34,309 nt of DNA, from positions 1-34,309 of the forward strand of contig CAZAED010000011.1 of the NCBI GenBank assembly GCA_964484145.1, read 5' to 3'. The notes beneath the pieces are model-generated. The model made no database searches. It was not told the origin of the DNA and saw only the letters and a program-made list of their open reading frames with translations. This DNA is from JAEUSF01 sp964484145 (GTDB lineage Bacteria > Patescibacteriota > Doudnabacteria > UBA920). Shown here piece by piece: positions 13,311 through 21,690 of this stretch; positions within the stretch are counted from its first letter, which is position 1; the number at the start of each line of letters is the position of its first letter. The translations under genes were made by a program, and so were the position numbers.

Positions 13311-16300
13311 ATGAGAAACAAAAATTTTAAATTACTTTTTATTTCAAATAATTATATAAAATATTTTTTTGCTTTTTTTATAGCGCTGTTAGCGGTATTT
13401 TTTAGTTTAAACAACAAGACTTCGGCTTACGTAACTTTGTATTCCCAAATAGGTTCGGTTGAACTTGGTGGGAGTTTATGCGGTGGTGAGTATTCATCTA
13501 GCAATACTTTACCCAGTAATTTTAACGCTGGTACATTCCATAGTGTCACCGCTGGGCTTATTCAGCCAACTCAAGGTCAAATAGCATCACCGATCGCAGT
13601 AAATGGGCAAACCACAGTAAGTCAAAGTATACCGGTTTCTAGTGTTCAGAGTGTGGGTGTAAGCGTACCCGCCGGGTTTAATACCGGTGAAGATTTAAGC
13701 TCTGTGACTTTTGTTGCAACAGATAGATACACAGGCGCACCTTTGGGAACCGTAACGGTTCCGGCCGCAAGTTGTGCTTTTAATTCAACCACCGCTACAT
13801 GCAATGCCAGTATACCTGGTTTGTCTGGAGATGTTGTAATTTCGTCTCATTTAGACTACCAAAGGGTAACTACACCGGCTTGTGGTAATACTATTACCTG
13901 TCCTACTAGCGCCAATGTTTGTCGTAGTGGTTCTTGTCAGTCAGTTACTTTAAATAACACAGGTTATAATGGGATAAATGCGGAAACTTGTCCGGTAGTT
14001 GGTACCTGCAGTTCCAATGCCGAATGTGAAACTCAAATAGATATAAGCGCGTTGCCAAGCAGCCAGTCGGTTAGTCCGGGTGGGTCAGTTAGCTATGCAG
14101 TGAGCGTGTCTGTTGGGGGTCAACCAACCCCGCTTAATTTTACTTTTAACTGCCCTGCGGGCCTTGAATGCCGAATTGACGCAGGTGCCGTAACTTCCGG
14201 TTTGTATGCACCAATGCGGTTTAGCGACCCTGACGATGACGGAAACTGGGATGGTGTTGTAGATGCAAATACAGGGGGAGGTTTGGGTGCTGCATATTCT
14301 AGTTATTCAACTACTGACTGGAGAACAGGAACCATAAATTTTAGTATGTATTTGCCCGAAAGTTTGACTTTGTTAGTTAGGACGAGCGGGGGGACAGCGC
14401 CAAATACTTACCCTATTTCAATGAACGCAAAATCTCCGGACGGGTACAGAGGTGGTAGTTGGTATACCAGTCCTACCTGTGCCGGCACTTGTACAGACAC
14501 AGCTTCGGTTGATTTGGTAGTTCAAAATCCTCCTTGTAGCAGTTTAATTACCATAAATCCTGGTTCTCCTGTTTGTTCGAATGAATCCGCTACTGGGTAC
14601 GATACCAGCTGGCCTGACTGGAGCGGCGCTTCAGCCGGGGTTTTCAGACAGGTTTTTAGAGCCGCGTCAAACGCTGCTGATGTCAACGGTACTTGTGTTG
14701 GCTATGACCCAATAAACTGTAAAGACATAGGTTTAAGCACAGGTTTTCACGATACAACTTTTACAACTTCTGGATTATTACCTAACACAACTTATACAAA
14801 CAGAACAGCTTTGGTTTGTAATAACGGGGGTAGCAATCAGGTAAAAGATATTGCAGTTTGGACTTGCTCAACTCAGGCTTGTAACACCCACAATTTTGTT
14901 TCGGGTGGGCTAGCTTCAGGACATGTTAATAGTGCGGCTTTGGGCAATTTAACTGTAACCACCGGATCGCAAGTTACTGTTGCTTGCGATTTTGGCGCAA
15001 ACCCAGGTTCAGGTATTCCCAGTATACAATTTCCAAGCGGGGTAGTTAACTGTAGTTGGCCTGGTATAGTTTCCGGAACTAGATATATATATCACTGCGA
15101 AGCTCCGTCTTCCGCTGGCGCTGTTACGGTAAGCTGTAACACTGCCAACGTAGCTAACGACTACTGGTGCCCGGTAAATGGTAACGCTGGGTTGTTAACA
15201 GTAAACGGCGGGGTGTGTACGCCAAATTCTTTTGATACCTGCGCCTCGGTGGACGGTTCTGTGTGTACCGGCCAAAGACAGTGTAACGCGAGCGGGACAG
15301 CTTGGGGAGCTTGTAACTTTGCTTCAACCTTGAACTCTGTCTGTGATGACAATAATACATGTACAGACGTAGGCACCAGCCGTTGTGACAACGCCGGTAG
15401 CTGTCAGACAGGCACTGCTTCGGGCAGCCACTGCGACACGGTAAGTAATTTGTGTGTTGCAAACACAACTGCTTCTTGTAGCGGAACTTCTTGTACTACC
15501 AATGCCGAGTGTGCGCTTCCGGTTAATGGTGTTTGTGGTAGTGTTGCAAACGGAAAAGTGTATCCAAATGGATCAACCGGATACGCGCCAGATGTTCAGT
15601 GTGATGCCGGTACTTCCAATAATACAGCCTTCCCGGCAGCTGGTAGTAGCGTAACTTGGAAATGTTTAGGTCAAAATGGTGGTACGGATTCTGGAAACTG
15701 TAGCGCAAGCAGGTCTGCTCCTTTACCACCTTCACCGCTACTAACCTGTAATACAGTCGCAGGAAACACATCTGTTGCATTTAACGGAAGCTGTACTTTG
15801 GGTTGGAATGTTGTGGGAGGGACTGCAGATACTTGTGTGGCAACCTCTAGCGCAAATGACTGGACTGGAAATAAAAATGTATCAGCTGGAAGTGAAACTG
15901 TAAATAATTTAAATTCCCCTCGTTCATATACTATAACTTGCTCAAACGTGGCAGGGTCTAATTCTTCTACAGTAAATGTAAGTGTAGGAGCGGCTCCGGA
16001 CTTTAGTTTGGCATATCAAAATGGACCTATGACTGTACAGCAGGGTTCTGTTGTCACAAATGCAATTGGGGTTTCACCTCTAAACGGTTTTAATACCACA
16101 GTTAATGTTACTTTGACTGGATGTCCCATTAACTCAACTTGTGTATTTGCAGACAATAGCTCACCCAGCATAGTTTATGATTTAAGCGCTGGCGCCGCTG
16201 TTTATAAAACAGTTATTGTTACAGCTGGATTAGCCGAAGTGCCAAATAATTATACTTTAATTGCAACGGGTGTTAGTGGGGCACTAAATCATCCCGATAG

Positions 16301-17465
16301 CAGAATGTTGACAATTACTGCTCTTGGCGTGGCTCCTTCCTTAACTTTGACTGCCAGCCCAAATCCGGTTGACTATAATACTCCCACGACTTTAACCTGG
16401 TCAACTACGGGAACTGCTCCTATAACTTGTAACTCTACTGCCGGAACTTGGACAGGCAGCAACCCAAGAGCGGGAAGCGGTAGTGTACCGAGTACAAATT
16501 TAACAGCCGATACAACGTTTACAATGCAATGTACTAATGCTTATGGCACAAGCTCGCAAAGCGTGCCTGTAGCTGTAAGACCGCCAAGTCCTTCTGGAGG
16601 CGGGGGCGGAGGCGGTTCTGTGTGTAACCAAATAAGCATTACGTGGGCTGCTATTGGTTCTAGCGTAGACGGCTATAGGGTTTACAGAAATAGTTCAAAT
16701 AGTACTACTACTAACATAAGTGGAAACTTAACCAACGGAACTACAGCTAACTCATATACAGACACAACCGCTGCTCCGAGCAATAACTACTATTGGGTAG
16801 TTTCCTATAAGGGTGCTCTTGAATCCGCACCGTTGTATATAACCAGTAGCCCGCTTGGAGCGACTTCCTGTAATGCCGACATAACCGGCAATAAAGATAT
16901 TACAAAGGTTAATGGCACGGCGCCATCCAGCTATTTGCCTAATGCTTACTCTACCAATGAAACTCCTAACAATGTTGTGTATAATAAATTTGATATTGTA
17001 ACTTTTTCCGTCAATTTGCCAAACCAAGCTCCCACTGGAGGTGAAAACGCGAATAATGTAATAATTACCGACACCTTGCTTAACTTACAAAAACCTTTGG
17101 CAGGGTGGAATATGAAAATTGGTGCCACAACTTTGTCTGCAAGATCTTTAACACCAGCGCAGTGTACAGATTACCAGACAGCAAGAGCCGCGCTTTCCAA
17201 TAATGAATATGGAGAATGTGGAACTTCCCCAAACCAGACTTTGTATATTAAGGTGGGTAATATCGCGCAAGGTAACGTGACCTCGGTTACTTACAATGCT
17301 CAAGTATTTACCACTTCAACCCAAAGCTTTAGTAGATTTAAAAATAGCGTTGAAATAGACTACACTTCAAGTGTTAGCGGAGCAAATTTAAAATCTCTTG
17401 CATCGACTCCGTTAATTGTATTTAACGCGAGTAGCGCGCCTTCTATAATAGAGACAGCGCCGTAA
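13311..17465 (+). CDS. Giant secreted multi-domain surface protein (1384 aa)
   Basis: The N-terminal signal or anchor is about residues 18-38 (YFFAFFIALLAVFFSLNN). The chain is Thr/Ser/Asn-rich with many possible N-X-S/T sites. About 30 to 50 cysteines are spread over about 100-900, densest near 638-705 (TFDTCASVDGSVCTGQRQ and following), resembling an EGF- or TNFR-like region. Ig-like segments follow, for example near 1011-1095 (LTASPNPVDYNTPTTLTWST), then a Gly7 linker near 1097, an FN3-like domain (ITWAAIGSSVDGYRVYRNSS) and a DUF11-like C-terminal domain (about 1190-1375). There is no LPXTG, C-terminal helix or S-layer motif, so anchoring may be through the N-terminal helix. Probably an adhesin or envelope protein for host contact (inference). 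Terminator at 17498-17529. Confidence 0.8.
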   Translation: MRNKNFKLLFISNNYIKYFFAFFIALLAVFFSLNNKTSAYVTLYSQIGSVELGGSLCGGEYSSSNTLPSNFNAGTFHSVTAGLIQPTQGQIASPIAVNGQTTVSQSIPVSSVQSVGVSVPAGFNTGEDLSSVTFVATDRYTGAPLGTVTVPAASCAFNSTTATCNASIPGLSGDVVISSHLDYQRVTTPACGNTITCPTSANVCRSGSCQSVTLNNTGYNGINAETCPVVGTCSSNAECETQIDISALPSSQSVSPGGSVSYAVSVSVGGQPTPLNFTFNCPAGLECRIDAGAVTSGLYAPMRFSDPDDDGNWDGVVDANTGGGLGAAYSSYSTTDWRTGTINFSMYLPESLTLLVRTSGGTAPNTYPISMNAKSPDGYRGGSWYTSPTCAGTCTDTASVDLVVQNPPCSSLITINPGSPVCSNESATGYDTSWPDWSGASAGVFRQVFRAASNAADVNGTCVGYDPINCKDIGLSTGFHDTTFTTSGLLPNTTYTNRTALVCNNGGSNQVKDIAVWTCSTQACNTHNFVSGGLASGHVNSAALGNLTVTTGSQVTVACDFGANPGSGIPSIQFPSGVVNCSWPGIVSGTRYIYHCEAPSSAGAVTVSCNTANVANDYWCPVNGNAGLLTVNGGVCTPNSFDTCASVDGSVCTGQRQCNASGTAWGACNFASTLNSVCDDNNTCTDVGTSRCDNAGSCQTGTASGSHCDTVSNLCVANTTASCSGTSCTTNAECALPVNGVCGSVANGKVYPNGSTGYAPDVQCDAGTSNNTAFPAAGSSVTWKCLGQNGGTDSGNCSASRSAPLPPSPLLTCNTVAGNTSVAFNGSCTLGWNVVGGTADTCVATSSANDWTGNKNVSAGSETVNNLNSPRSYTITCSNVAGSNSSTVNVSVGAAPDFSLAYQNGPMTVQQGSVVTNAIGVSPLNGFNTTVNVTLTGCPINSTCVFADNSSPSIVYDLSAGAAVYKTVIVTAGLAEVPNNYTLIATGVSGALNHPDSRMLTITALGVAPSLTLTASPNPVDYNTPTTLTWSTTGTAPITCNSTAGTWTGSNPRAGSGSVPSTNLTADTTFTMQCTNAYGTSSQSVPVAVRPPSPSGGGGGGGSVCNQISITWAAIGSSVDGYRVYRNSSNSTTTNISGNLTNGTTANSYTDTTAAPSNNYYWVVSYKGALESAPLYITSSPLGATSCNADITGNKDITKVNGTAPSSYLPNAYSTNETPNNVVYNKFDIVTFSVNLPNQAPTGGENANNVIITDTLLNLQKPLAGWNMKIGATTLSARSLTPAQCTDYQTARAALSNNEYGECGTSPNQTLYIKVGNIAQGNVTSVTYNAQVFTTSTQSFSRFKNSVEIDYTSSVSGANLKSLASTPLIVFNASSAPSIIETAP

Positions 17466-17497
17466 AAGAGATACTAAGAAATTGAAATTAAATATTA

Positions 17498-17529
17498 AAA
17501 ACCTCTATGCTACCGCGTAGAGGTTTTTG
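17498..17529 (+). terminator. Intrinsic terminator of the surface-protein operon
   Basis: AACCTCTATGC / GCGTAGAGGTT perfect 11-bp stem with TACC loop, then TTT. Confidence 0.9.
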
Positions 17530-17545
17530 GCAATACCATATTTAA

Positions 17546-17554
17546 TGGTATAAT
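17546..17554 (+). promoter_or_regulatory. Extended -10 promoter giving a near-leaderless mRNA
   Basis: TGGTATAAT ends 10 bp before the ATG at 17565, so transcription starting about 7 bp after the -10 would leave a leader of only about 4 nt. Confidence 0.65.
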
Positions 17555-17564
17555 AACTAAAACA

Positions 17565-19256
17565 ATGATAGATATAAATGAAATAAAAAAAATAATTGGT
17601 GGGGAAGTGCTAAACGACGTAGAAACGTTAAAAAAATATAGTCGGGACGCGAGTATTTTTGACGTACGTCCGGAAGTTGTTGTATTTCCTAAGGACTTAG
17701 GTGATGTACAAAACTTAGTTAAATATGTGGGGGCACAGAAAAAACATAATCCAAATATTTCTTTAACCGCGCGCTCTGCTGGTACAGATATGTCGGGCGG
17801 ACCTTTAAACGAAAGTATTATTGCCGACTTTGCCAAGTATTTTTCAAAAATTGGCAAAATAGAAGCAGGAAAAGGCCAGGTAAATATTCGTGGGGAGAAA
17901 GTTTCTACCCAAGGTACGGCTATTGTTGAACCGGGCGTTTTTTATCGTGATTTTGAAAAAGCGACTTTAGAAAAAAACTTACTTTTGCCTTGTTATACAG
18001 CTTCTAAACTCCTAAACACTGTTGGGGGAATGGTGGGCAATAACAGCGCGGGCGAAAAAACTTTGCAGCTGGGACAAACTAAAGACTGGGTAGAGGAGCT
18101 TACTTGCGTTTTAACTGACGGCTCTGTTATAACAGTTAAGTCATTAACTGAAAGCGAGCTGGAAGGTAAAATAAAACTTACAACCCTTGAGGGGAAAATT
18201 TATAGGGAAGTTTATGAGTTAATAAAAAATAATAAAAAAACTATTGAGCAAGCAAAGCCAAATACTTCTAAAAATTCCGCTGGCCTATACTTGTGGGAAG
18301 TCTGGGATGAAAAAGAAAGAATGTTTCATTTGCAAAAATTAATTGTGGGCAGCCAAGGTACTCTTGCTTTAACAACTAATATTAAGTTTAAACTTATAAG
18401 ACCTCGCCCCGAGTCCCGAATGCTAGCAATTTTTCTTAAAGACCTAAGTATTTTAGGAAAGCTTGTTACTAAGGTTTTGGAATTTAAGCCTGAAACACTT
18501 GAAAGTTATGACGACCATACTTTTAGTTTGGCCATGCGTTTTTTGCCGGAAATGATTAAAAAAATGGGCGGAAATATTATTAAACTTGGCTTTTCGTTTT
18601 TACCGGAAGTTTGGTTAACTGTTACCGGAGGAGTGCCCAAGCTGGTGGTAATTGCGGAATTTACCGGCCAAACCGAAGACGAAGTTTTAGTAGAAGCTAG
18701 CCGCTGCCAAGCTGCAATTGAAGAAGAATTTAAGGTTAAAACACATATTACAAAAAGCGCTCAAGAGGCACAAAAATACTGGACTATACGCCGCGAGTCG
18801 TTTAGTCTTTTGCGTCAGCACTCAAGCGGACTTTCTACTGCTCCATTTGTAGATGACATTGTAGTCCACCCGTTAGACTTACCCCAGTTTTTGCCACGGC
18901 TTGATGTAATTTTTAAAAAATATCCAAGCCTTATTTACACTATTGCCGGGCATGCCGGGGACGCGAATTTTCATATTATCCCGCTTATGGATTTAACAAA
19001 AGCAGACCAAAGGGAAATAATTCCAAAACTTTCTAAAGAAGTTTATGACTTAGTTTTAGAGTATAAAGGGTCTATTACGGCTGAGCATAATGACGGCATT
19101 GTTAGAACTCCATTTTTAAAACAGCAATTTGGGGAGGAAATGGTAAAGCTTTTTGAACAAACAAAAAAAATATTTGACCCGCAAAATATTTTAAACCCAG
19201 GCAAAAAAGTTGGCGGTAGTTGGGACTTTGCTATGAAGCATATAAAAACTAGTTGA
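17565..19256 (+). CDS. FAD-linked oxidase, D-lactate dehydrogenase / GlcD family
   Basis: A flavoprotein of the VAO/PCMH superfamily that oxidises a 2-hydroxy acid such as D-lactate or glycolate. It has the FAD-binding domain (SLTARSAGTDMSGGPLNESI, residues about 66-85; NTVGGMVGNNSAGEKTLQLG near 147-166) and the C-terminal FAD-oxidase domain with AGHAGDANFHIIP, EHNDGIVRTPF and a NPGKKVG end. Length (563 aa) suits the single-chain DLD/GlcD type. No Fe-S partner gene (GlcF/LutA) is adjacent, so the electron acceptor is unclear. There is no SD, and the leader is almost absent. It may link with the NAD-dependent D-2-hydroxyacid dehydrogenase at 32718. Confidence 0.88.
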   Translation: MIDINEIKKIIGGEVLNDVETLKKYSRDASIFDVRPEVVVFPKDLGDVQNLVKYVGAQKKHNPNISLTARSAGTDMSGGPLNESIIADFAKYFSKIGKIEAGKGQVNIRGEKVSTQGTAIVEPGVFYRDFEKATLEKNLLLPCYTASKLLNTVGGMVGNNSAGEKTLQLGQTKDWVEELTCVLTDGSVITVKSLTESELEGKIKLTTLEGKIYREVYELIKNNKKTIEQAKPNTSKNSAGLYLWEVWDEKERMFHLQKLIVGSQGTLALTTNIKFKLIRPRPESRMLAIFLKDLSILGKLVTKVLEFKPETLESYDDHTFSLAMRFLPEMIKKMGGNIIKLGFSFLPEVWLTVTGGVPKLVVIAEFTGQTEDEVLVEASRCQAAIEEEFKVKTHITKSAQEAQKYWTIRRESFSLLRQHSSGLSTAPFVDDIVVHPLDLPQFLPRLDVIFKKYPSLIYTIAGHAGDANFHIIPLMDLTKADQREIIPKLSKEVYDLVLEYKGSITAEHNDGIVRTPFLKQQFGEEMVKLFEQTKKIFDPQNILNPGKKVGGSWDFAMKHIKTS

Positions 19257-19413
19257 TAGTTGTTGGTTGGTAGTTGTTAGTAGATACAGACTGCATACTG
19301 CAAGTTGTTAGTATTTAGTTGGTAGTTGTTGGAAAATACAAATTCATTGATAAAATTTGTTTTTGGGATTAATTTTAACTCACAGCTAAAAATTATCAAC
19401 TAACCACTATTTT
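19257..19413. repeat. Low-complexity TAGTTGTTGG-type repeat tract
   Basis: Several imperfect copies of TTGGTAGTTGTTAGTA on the plus strand (to about 19333). The complementary form (CCTAACAACTACCAG) appears at 19790-19808 on the far side of the next gene, so the four-helix gene is bracketed by inverted low-complexity tracts. Confidence 0.6.
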
Positions 19414-19770
19414 ATGCATTTCCAAGATTTACAAGTCTATCAAAAATCTCTTCAGCTGCATTTGGAAGTTCATGAAATTAGCTTAGGCTTCCCCAAGTTT
19501 GAAATGTACGAGTTAGGTTCACAAGTTCGCCGGTCTTCTAACGCGGTGCCTGCGCTACTGGCCGAAGGGTTTGGAAATAAACATACTAAAATTTATACAG
19601 AAGGAATAAGTCGTTCACAAGGAGAGCTAAGGGAGACCGAACACCATTTGACCGTTGCGTTAAAAAAGGGCTATATTACCGAAGTAAAGTACAAAGAATT
19701 ATTTGATAGGTATGAAGAATGCGGCAAGATGATGACAGGCTTAGGTAAGTCTTTAAAGGGTAATGAATAG
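19414..19770 (+). CDS. Four-helix-bundle protein (23S rRNA IVP / Avd-like)
   Basis: A 118-aa protein of the S23/IVP family. The diagnostic features are FQDLQVYQKSLQLHLEVHEI at the start, ELGSQVRRSSNAVPALLAEG (about residues 32-51), and SRSQGELRETEHHLTVALKK (about 66-85). Members form pentameric helical bundles that bind nucleic acid; the Avd subgroup serves diversity-generating retroelements. No reverse transcriptase or template/variable repeat pair is visible here, so an Avd role is unsupported. There is no SD before the ATG. The flanking inverted low-complexity repeats suggest a mobile cassette, as is common for this family in small genomes (inference). Confidence 0.88.
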   Translation: MHFQDLQVYQKSLQLHLEVHEISLGFPKFEMYELGSQVRRSSNAVPALLAEGFGNKHTKIYTEGISRSQGELRETEHHLTVALKKGYITEVKYKELFDRYEECGKMMTGLGKSLKGNE

Positions 19771-19814
19771 TATTTTTTCTAACAACTATTACCTAACAAC
19801 TACCAGCTATCCCT

Positions 19815-20261
19815 ATGTACTACTTCGCCTACGGCTCCAATATGAGCCTTGAACATATGCGCAGAATTTGCGGCTGGCACTGCCAATTTTTGGGTCGTTC
19901 CAGTTTGCCTAATTTTGACGTGTGCGTAGACGAACGCGGGTATTTAAATTTGGAAGAAAAGCAGGGGGGCGAAGTGTTTGGGATTTTGTATTCTATAGAC
20001 CAAGACGGCTTAGATTTACTCGACGCGTTTGAAGGCTATCCAAACGTGTTCGGACGAAAAGAAGTTCAGGTTTTTGACGACGAGAAAATAAAATACAAAG
20101 CTCAAATTTATATTGAGGAAAAAAAGCCGGGTTTCAATGGAGGTAATCAAATTCGCGCCGAATATTTTAGGCGCGTAATTGCCGCTGCCTATGAAAACCG
20201 CTTGCCCGAAACTTGGGTAAATAAAATAGAGAGCTTAATGGAGGGGAAAGAAAGAATATAG
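19815..20261 (+). CDS. Gamma-glutamylcyclotransferase-like (GGCT/AIG2) protein
   Basis: A 148-aa GGCT-fold enzyme. The phosphate-binding-type loop is FAYGSNM (Y6-N9) and the catalytic acid lies in LLDAFEGYP (E73). It probably releases 5-oxoproline from gamma-glutamyl amines or acts in amine-conjugate repair; the exact substrate is unknown. No SD. Its 3' end is antisense to the long open frame of the convergent gene from 20844. Confidence 0.85.
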   Translation: MYYFAYGSNMSLEHMRRICGWHCQFLGRSSLPNFDVCVDERGYLNLEEKQGGEVFGILYSIDQDGLDLLDAFEGYPNVFGRKEVQVFDDEKIKYKAQIYIEEKKPGFNGGNQIRAEYFRRVIAAAYENRLPETWVNKIESLMEGKERI

Positions 20262-20309
20262 GGGAAACAATTAACGATTGACGATTAACAATTAACAGCA
20301 GTCTAGATT

Positions 20310-20361
20310 TTAAATTAAATAAAGAAAACAGCCACCCATTCCCCAAAGGGGGAGGGTGGCT
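20310..20361 (-). terminator. Minus-strand terminator of the gene starting at 20844
   Basis: AGCCACCC (20330-20337) and CCCC mirror GGGG and GGGTGGCT (20354-20361); on the minus strand the stem is followed by GTTTTCTTTATTT. Confidence 0.85.
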
Positions 20362-20374
20362 TTGGAGTTTTAGG

Positions 20375-20844
20375 CTACCGCGCCGTTTCTTTCCGGCGTT
20401 TGGGCTGCTGGGGTAGCGACCAGTCAGCCAAAAAAGAAAACCTTCGAACGCCGCCTCTGCCGCCTGTTTTGGCGACGTTCCTTTTTTCAGCTCCGCCCGG
20501 CAAACGGCGTCAGAACGTCCCGGTACGGTCAGTCGCAGCTCCGCGAACATTTTGTTGCCTTCTTTGCGGAGCTCCGGCCTTAGCCGGATATCTAGCCACC
20601 GCCATTCGGGGTTAGGTGAGTCTAGTGCCGCCTTTTTCCAGGCGTCTAGTCGTGCCCGGAATTCGACGCAGAATTTTTTTTCTTCCGCGACGCACTCCTC
20701 TATATAGAGAAAGGGATGCATGAACGGATCTTTCGGAGTTTGACAACGAGCGTTTCTTGCAAAGACAAACGCAAGAACCAAAAAAAGCGCGAGCCGTAGA
20801 ATCCTGCGCGCCCAGGGAATGACAGCATCAATCTCTATTAACAT
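20375..20844 (-). CDS. Secreted orphan protein, apparently one nucleotide out of frame near its end
   Basis: The ATG at 20844 follows an SD (AAGGAGAGG) and gives a signal peptide (RRILRLALFLVLAFVFARNA, cleavage near RCQ). The mature part has EECVAEEKKFCVEFRARLDA, NPEWRWLDIRLRPEL and AELRLTVPGRSDAVCRAELK, with three cysteines. Read strictly, the frame has no stop before the terminator and runs on to 20167, antisense to the GGCT gene, with a low-quality tail. One extra T in the T6 run (plus-strand A6, 20430-20435) would instead give FLADWSLPQQPKRRKETAR and a TAG at 20377-20375, just before the terminator. So the end given here assumes a lost base or slippage. No family recognised; faint architectural likeness to 20971-21456. 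Confidence 0.55.
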
Positions 20845-20880
20845 TAACCTCTCCTTGTGGAAGTGTTTTGAACTGCGGGG

Positions 20881-20909
20881 ATTATACACTAAACTCCATA
20901 AAAAGAAAA
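20881..20909 (-). promoter_or_regulatory. Probable promoter of the gene starting at 20844
   Basis: Minus strand TATAAT (20886-20881), preceded by TG; the -35 region (20909-20904, TTTTCT) is weak. Confidence 0.45.
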
Positions 20910-20946
20910 GGACCGCCGGGCTCCCGTGGTGGGAGCGCGGCGGTTT
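20901..20946 (-). terminator. Terminator of 20971-21456
   Basis: ACCGCC/GGCGGT outer and GCTCCC/GGGAGC inner stems, followed on the minus strand by CCTTTTCTTTTT. Confidence 0.9.
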
Positions 20947-20970
20947 GCAGGGTTGGCATCTTTGAGTTGC

Positions 20971-21456
20971 TCAAACGTTGTTTTTAACAACGGTGAGGAA
21001 CTTAATGAGCTGATCGGCTGCGGATATTGCCATCGCAGCGATAATTTGATCAGGGCCCAAAGTGGCATTTTTGAGATTGTCCGGTCGAACAGTCACCTCC
21101 CCAATTTTTTTCCAGGGAGGCTTTTCCAATTCGGGACGGAGATTTGCCAAGTTGAGTTTGGATTCCTCTGGGCGGTCGGGGTCTACCCAGCGGACAAAGA
21201 TGTCGACCTTCACAATTCCCAGGTTTGGTTGCACTTTGTTGATGTAGGCGAAGACCACAAGATTGTGGTCAGGATTCCAGTTCGGCATATGTGGATTTTT
21301 AGCCGAAAATTCCTGCATTTTCTTTGTGAGTCTGGTGTAGAAGTCGCGTTGGCCTTGGGAGCTAGGGTTGCACCCTATGAAAATGTTATGCGGGGAGTTT
21401 ACATATTGGCCCAGGGCGGCCAGTGACAGCGATAGAAGCAACAAAAGCCGATGCAT
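20971..21456 (-). CDS. Secreted orphan protein (161 aa)
   Basis: The ATG at 21456 is chosen over an upstream in-frame ATG at 21534 because it follows an SD (AGAGGAACC) and opens a signal peptide (MHRLLLLLSLSLAALG). The mature protein has one Cys (FIGCNPSSQGQRD), a polar segment MPNWNPDHNLVVFAYINK, VDIFVRWVDPDRPEESKLN and an Ala-rich C-terminal helix (QIIAAMAISAADQLIKFL). It has its own promoter (TTGACC-17-TAAGTT) and terminator. Codon choice is less A+T-biased than in resident genes. No family recognised. Confidence 0.7.
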   Translation of the reverse strand: MHRLLLLLSLSLAALGQYVNSPHNIFIGCNPSSQGQRDFYTRLTKKMQEFSAKNPHMPNWNPDHNLVVFAYINKVQPNLGIVKVDIFVRWVDPDRPEESKLNLANLRPELEKPPWKKIGEVTVRPDNLKNATLGPDQIIAAMAISAADQLIKFLTVVKNNV

Positions 21457-21505
21457 GTTGGGTTCCTCTTTTTCTCGTGTTACTGGCTTAGGCCAGCTTA
21501 AATAA

Positions 21506-21534
21506 AACTTAGCAAAAATTGCTATATTGGTCAA
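21506..21534 (-). promoter_or_regulatory. Promoter of 20971-21456
   Basis: Minus strand TTGACC (21534-21529), 17-bp spacer, TAAGTT (21511-21506). It lies back to back with a possible plus-strand promoter (TTGTTT-17-TGTATT, 21543-21571) for the next gene. Confidence 0.55.
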
Positions 21535-21594
21535 TTTTTGATTTGTTTAAGAAGATATGGTGGTTTGTATTAATAATCTGGTTTTGGAGGACTG

Positions 21595-21690
21595 ATGACA
21601 GGAATGTTGATATTGCTGTTCGCTTTGCTTCCGCTTATTGAGGCGGGGAAATCAAATATGTTGACGCAAGAATGTGGGAAAGCAGGGTGA
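21595..21690 (+). CDS. Signal-peptide ORF, 5' part of a split secreted gene
   Basis: The ATG at 21595 has an SD (TTGGAGG) and encodes MTGMLILLFALLPLIEAG, a typical signal peptide, but the frame ends after 31 codons (TGA 21688-21690). The next frame (-1) is open from 21642. One additional G in the G4 run (21645-21648) would join them as IEAGEIKYVDARMWESRVSP. A ribosome could also slip back on G-GGG-AAA here. On its own this ORF makes little sense. Confidence 0.55.
   Translation: MTGMLILLFALLPLIEAGKSNMLTQECGKAG

Noticed and set aside
19414..19770. Avd-like protein as part of a diversity-generating retroelement
   Set aside because: No reverse transcriptase ORF and no template/variable repeat pair anywhere in the window.
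20167..20374. C-terminal extension of the secreted protein from 20844
   Set aside because: It is translated from a terminator, A+T repeat sequence and the antisense of the GGCT gene, so it is unlikely to be a real protein part.
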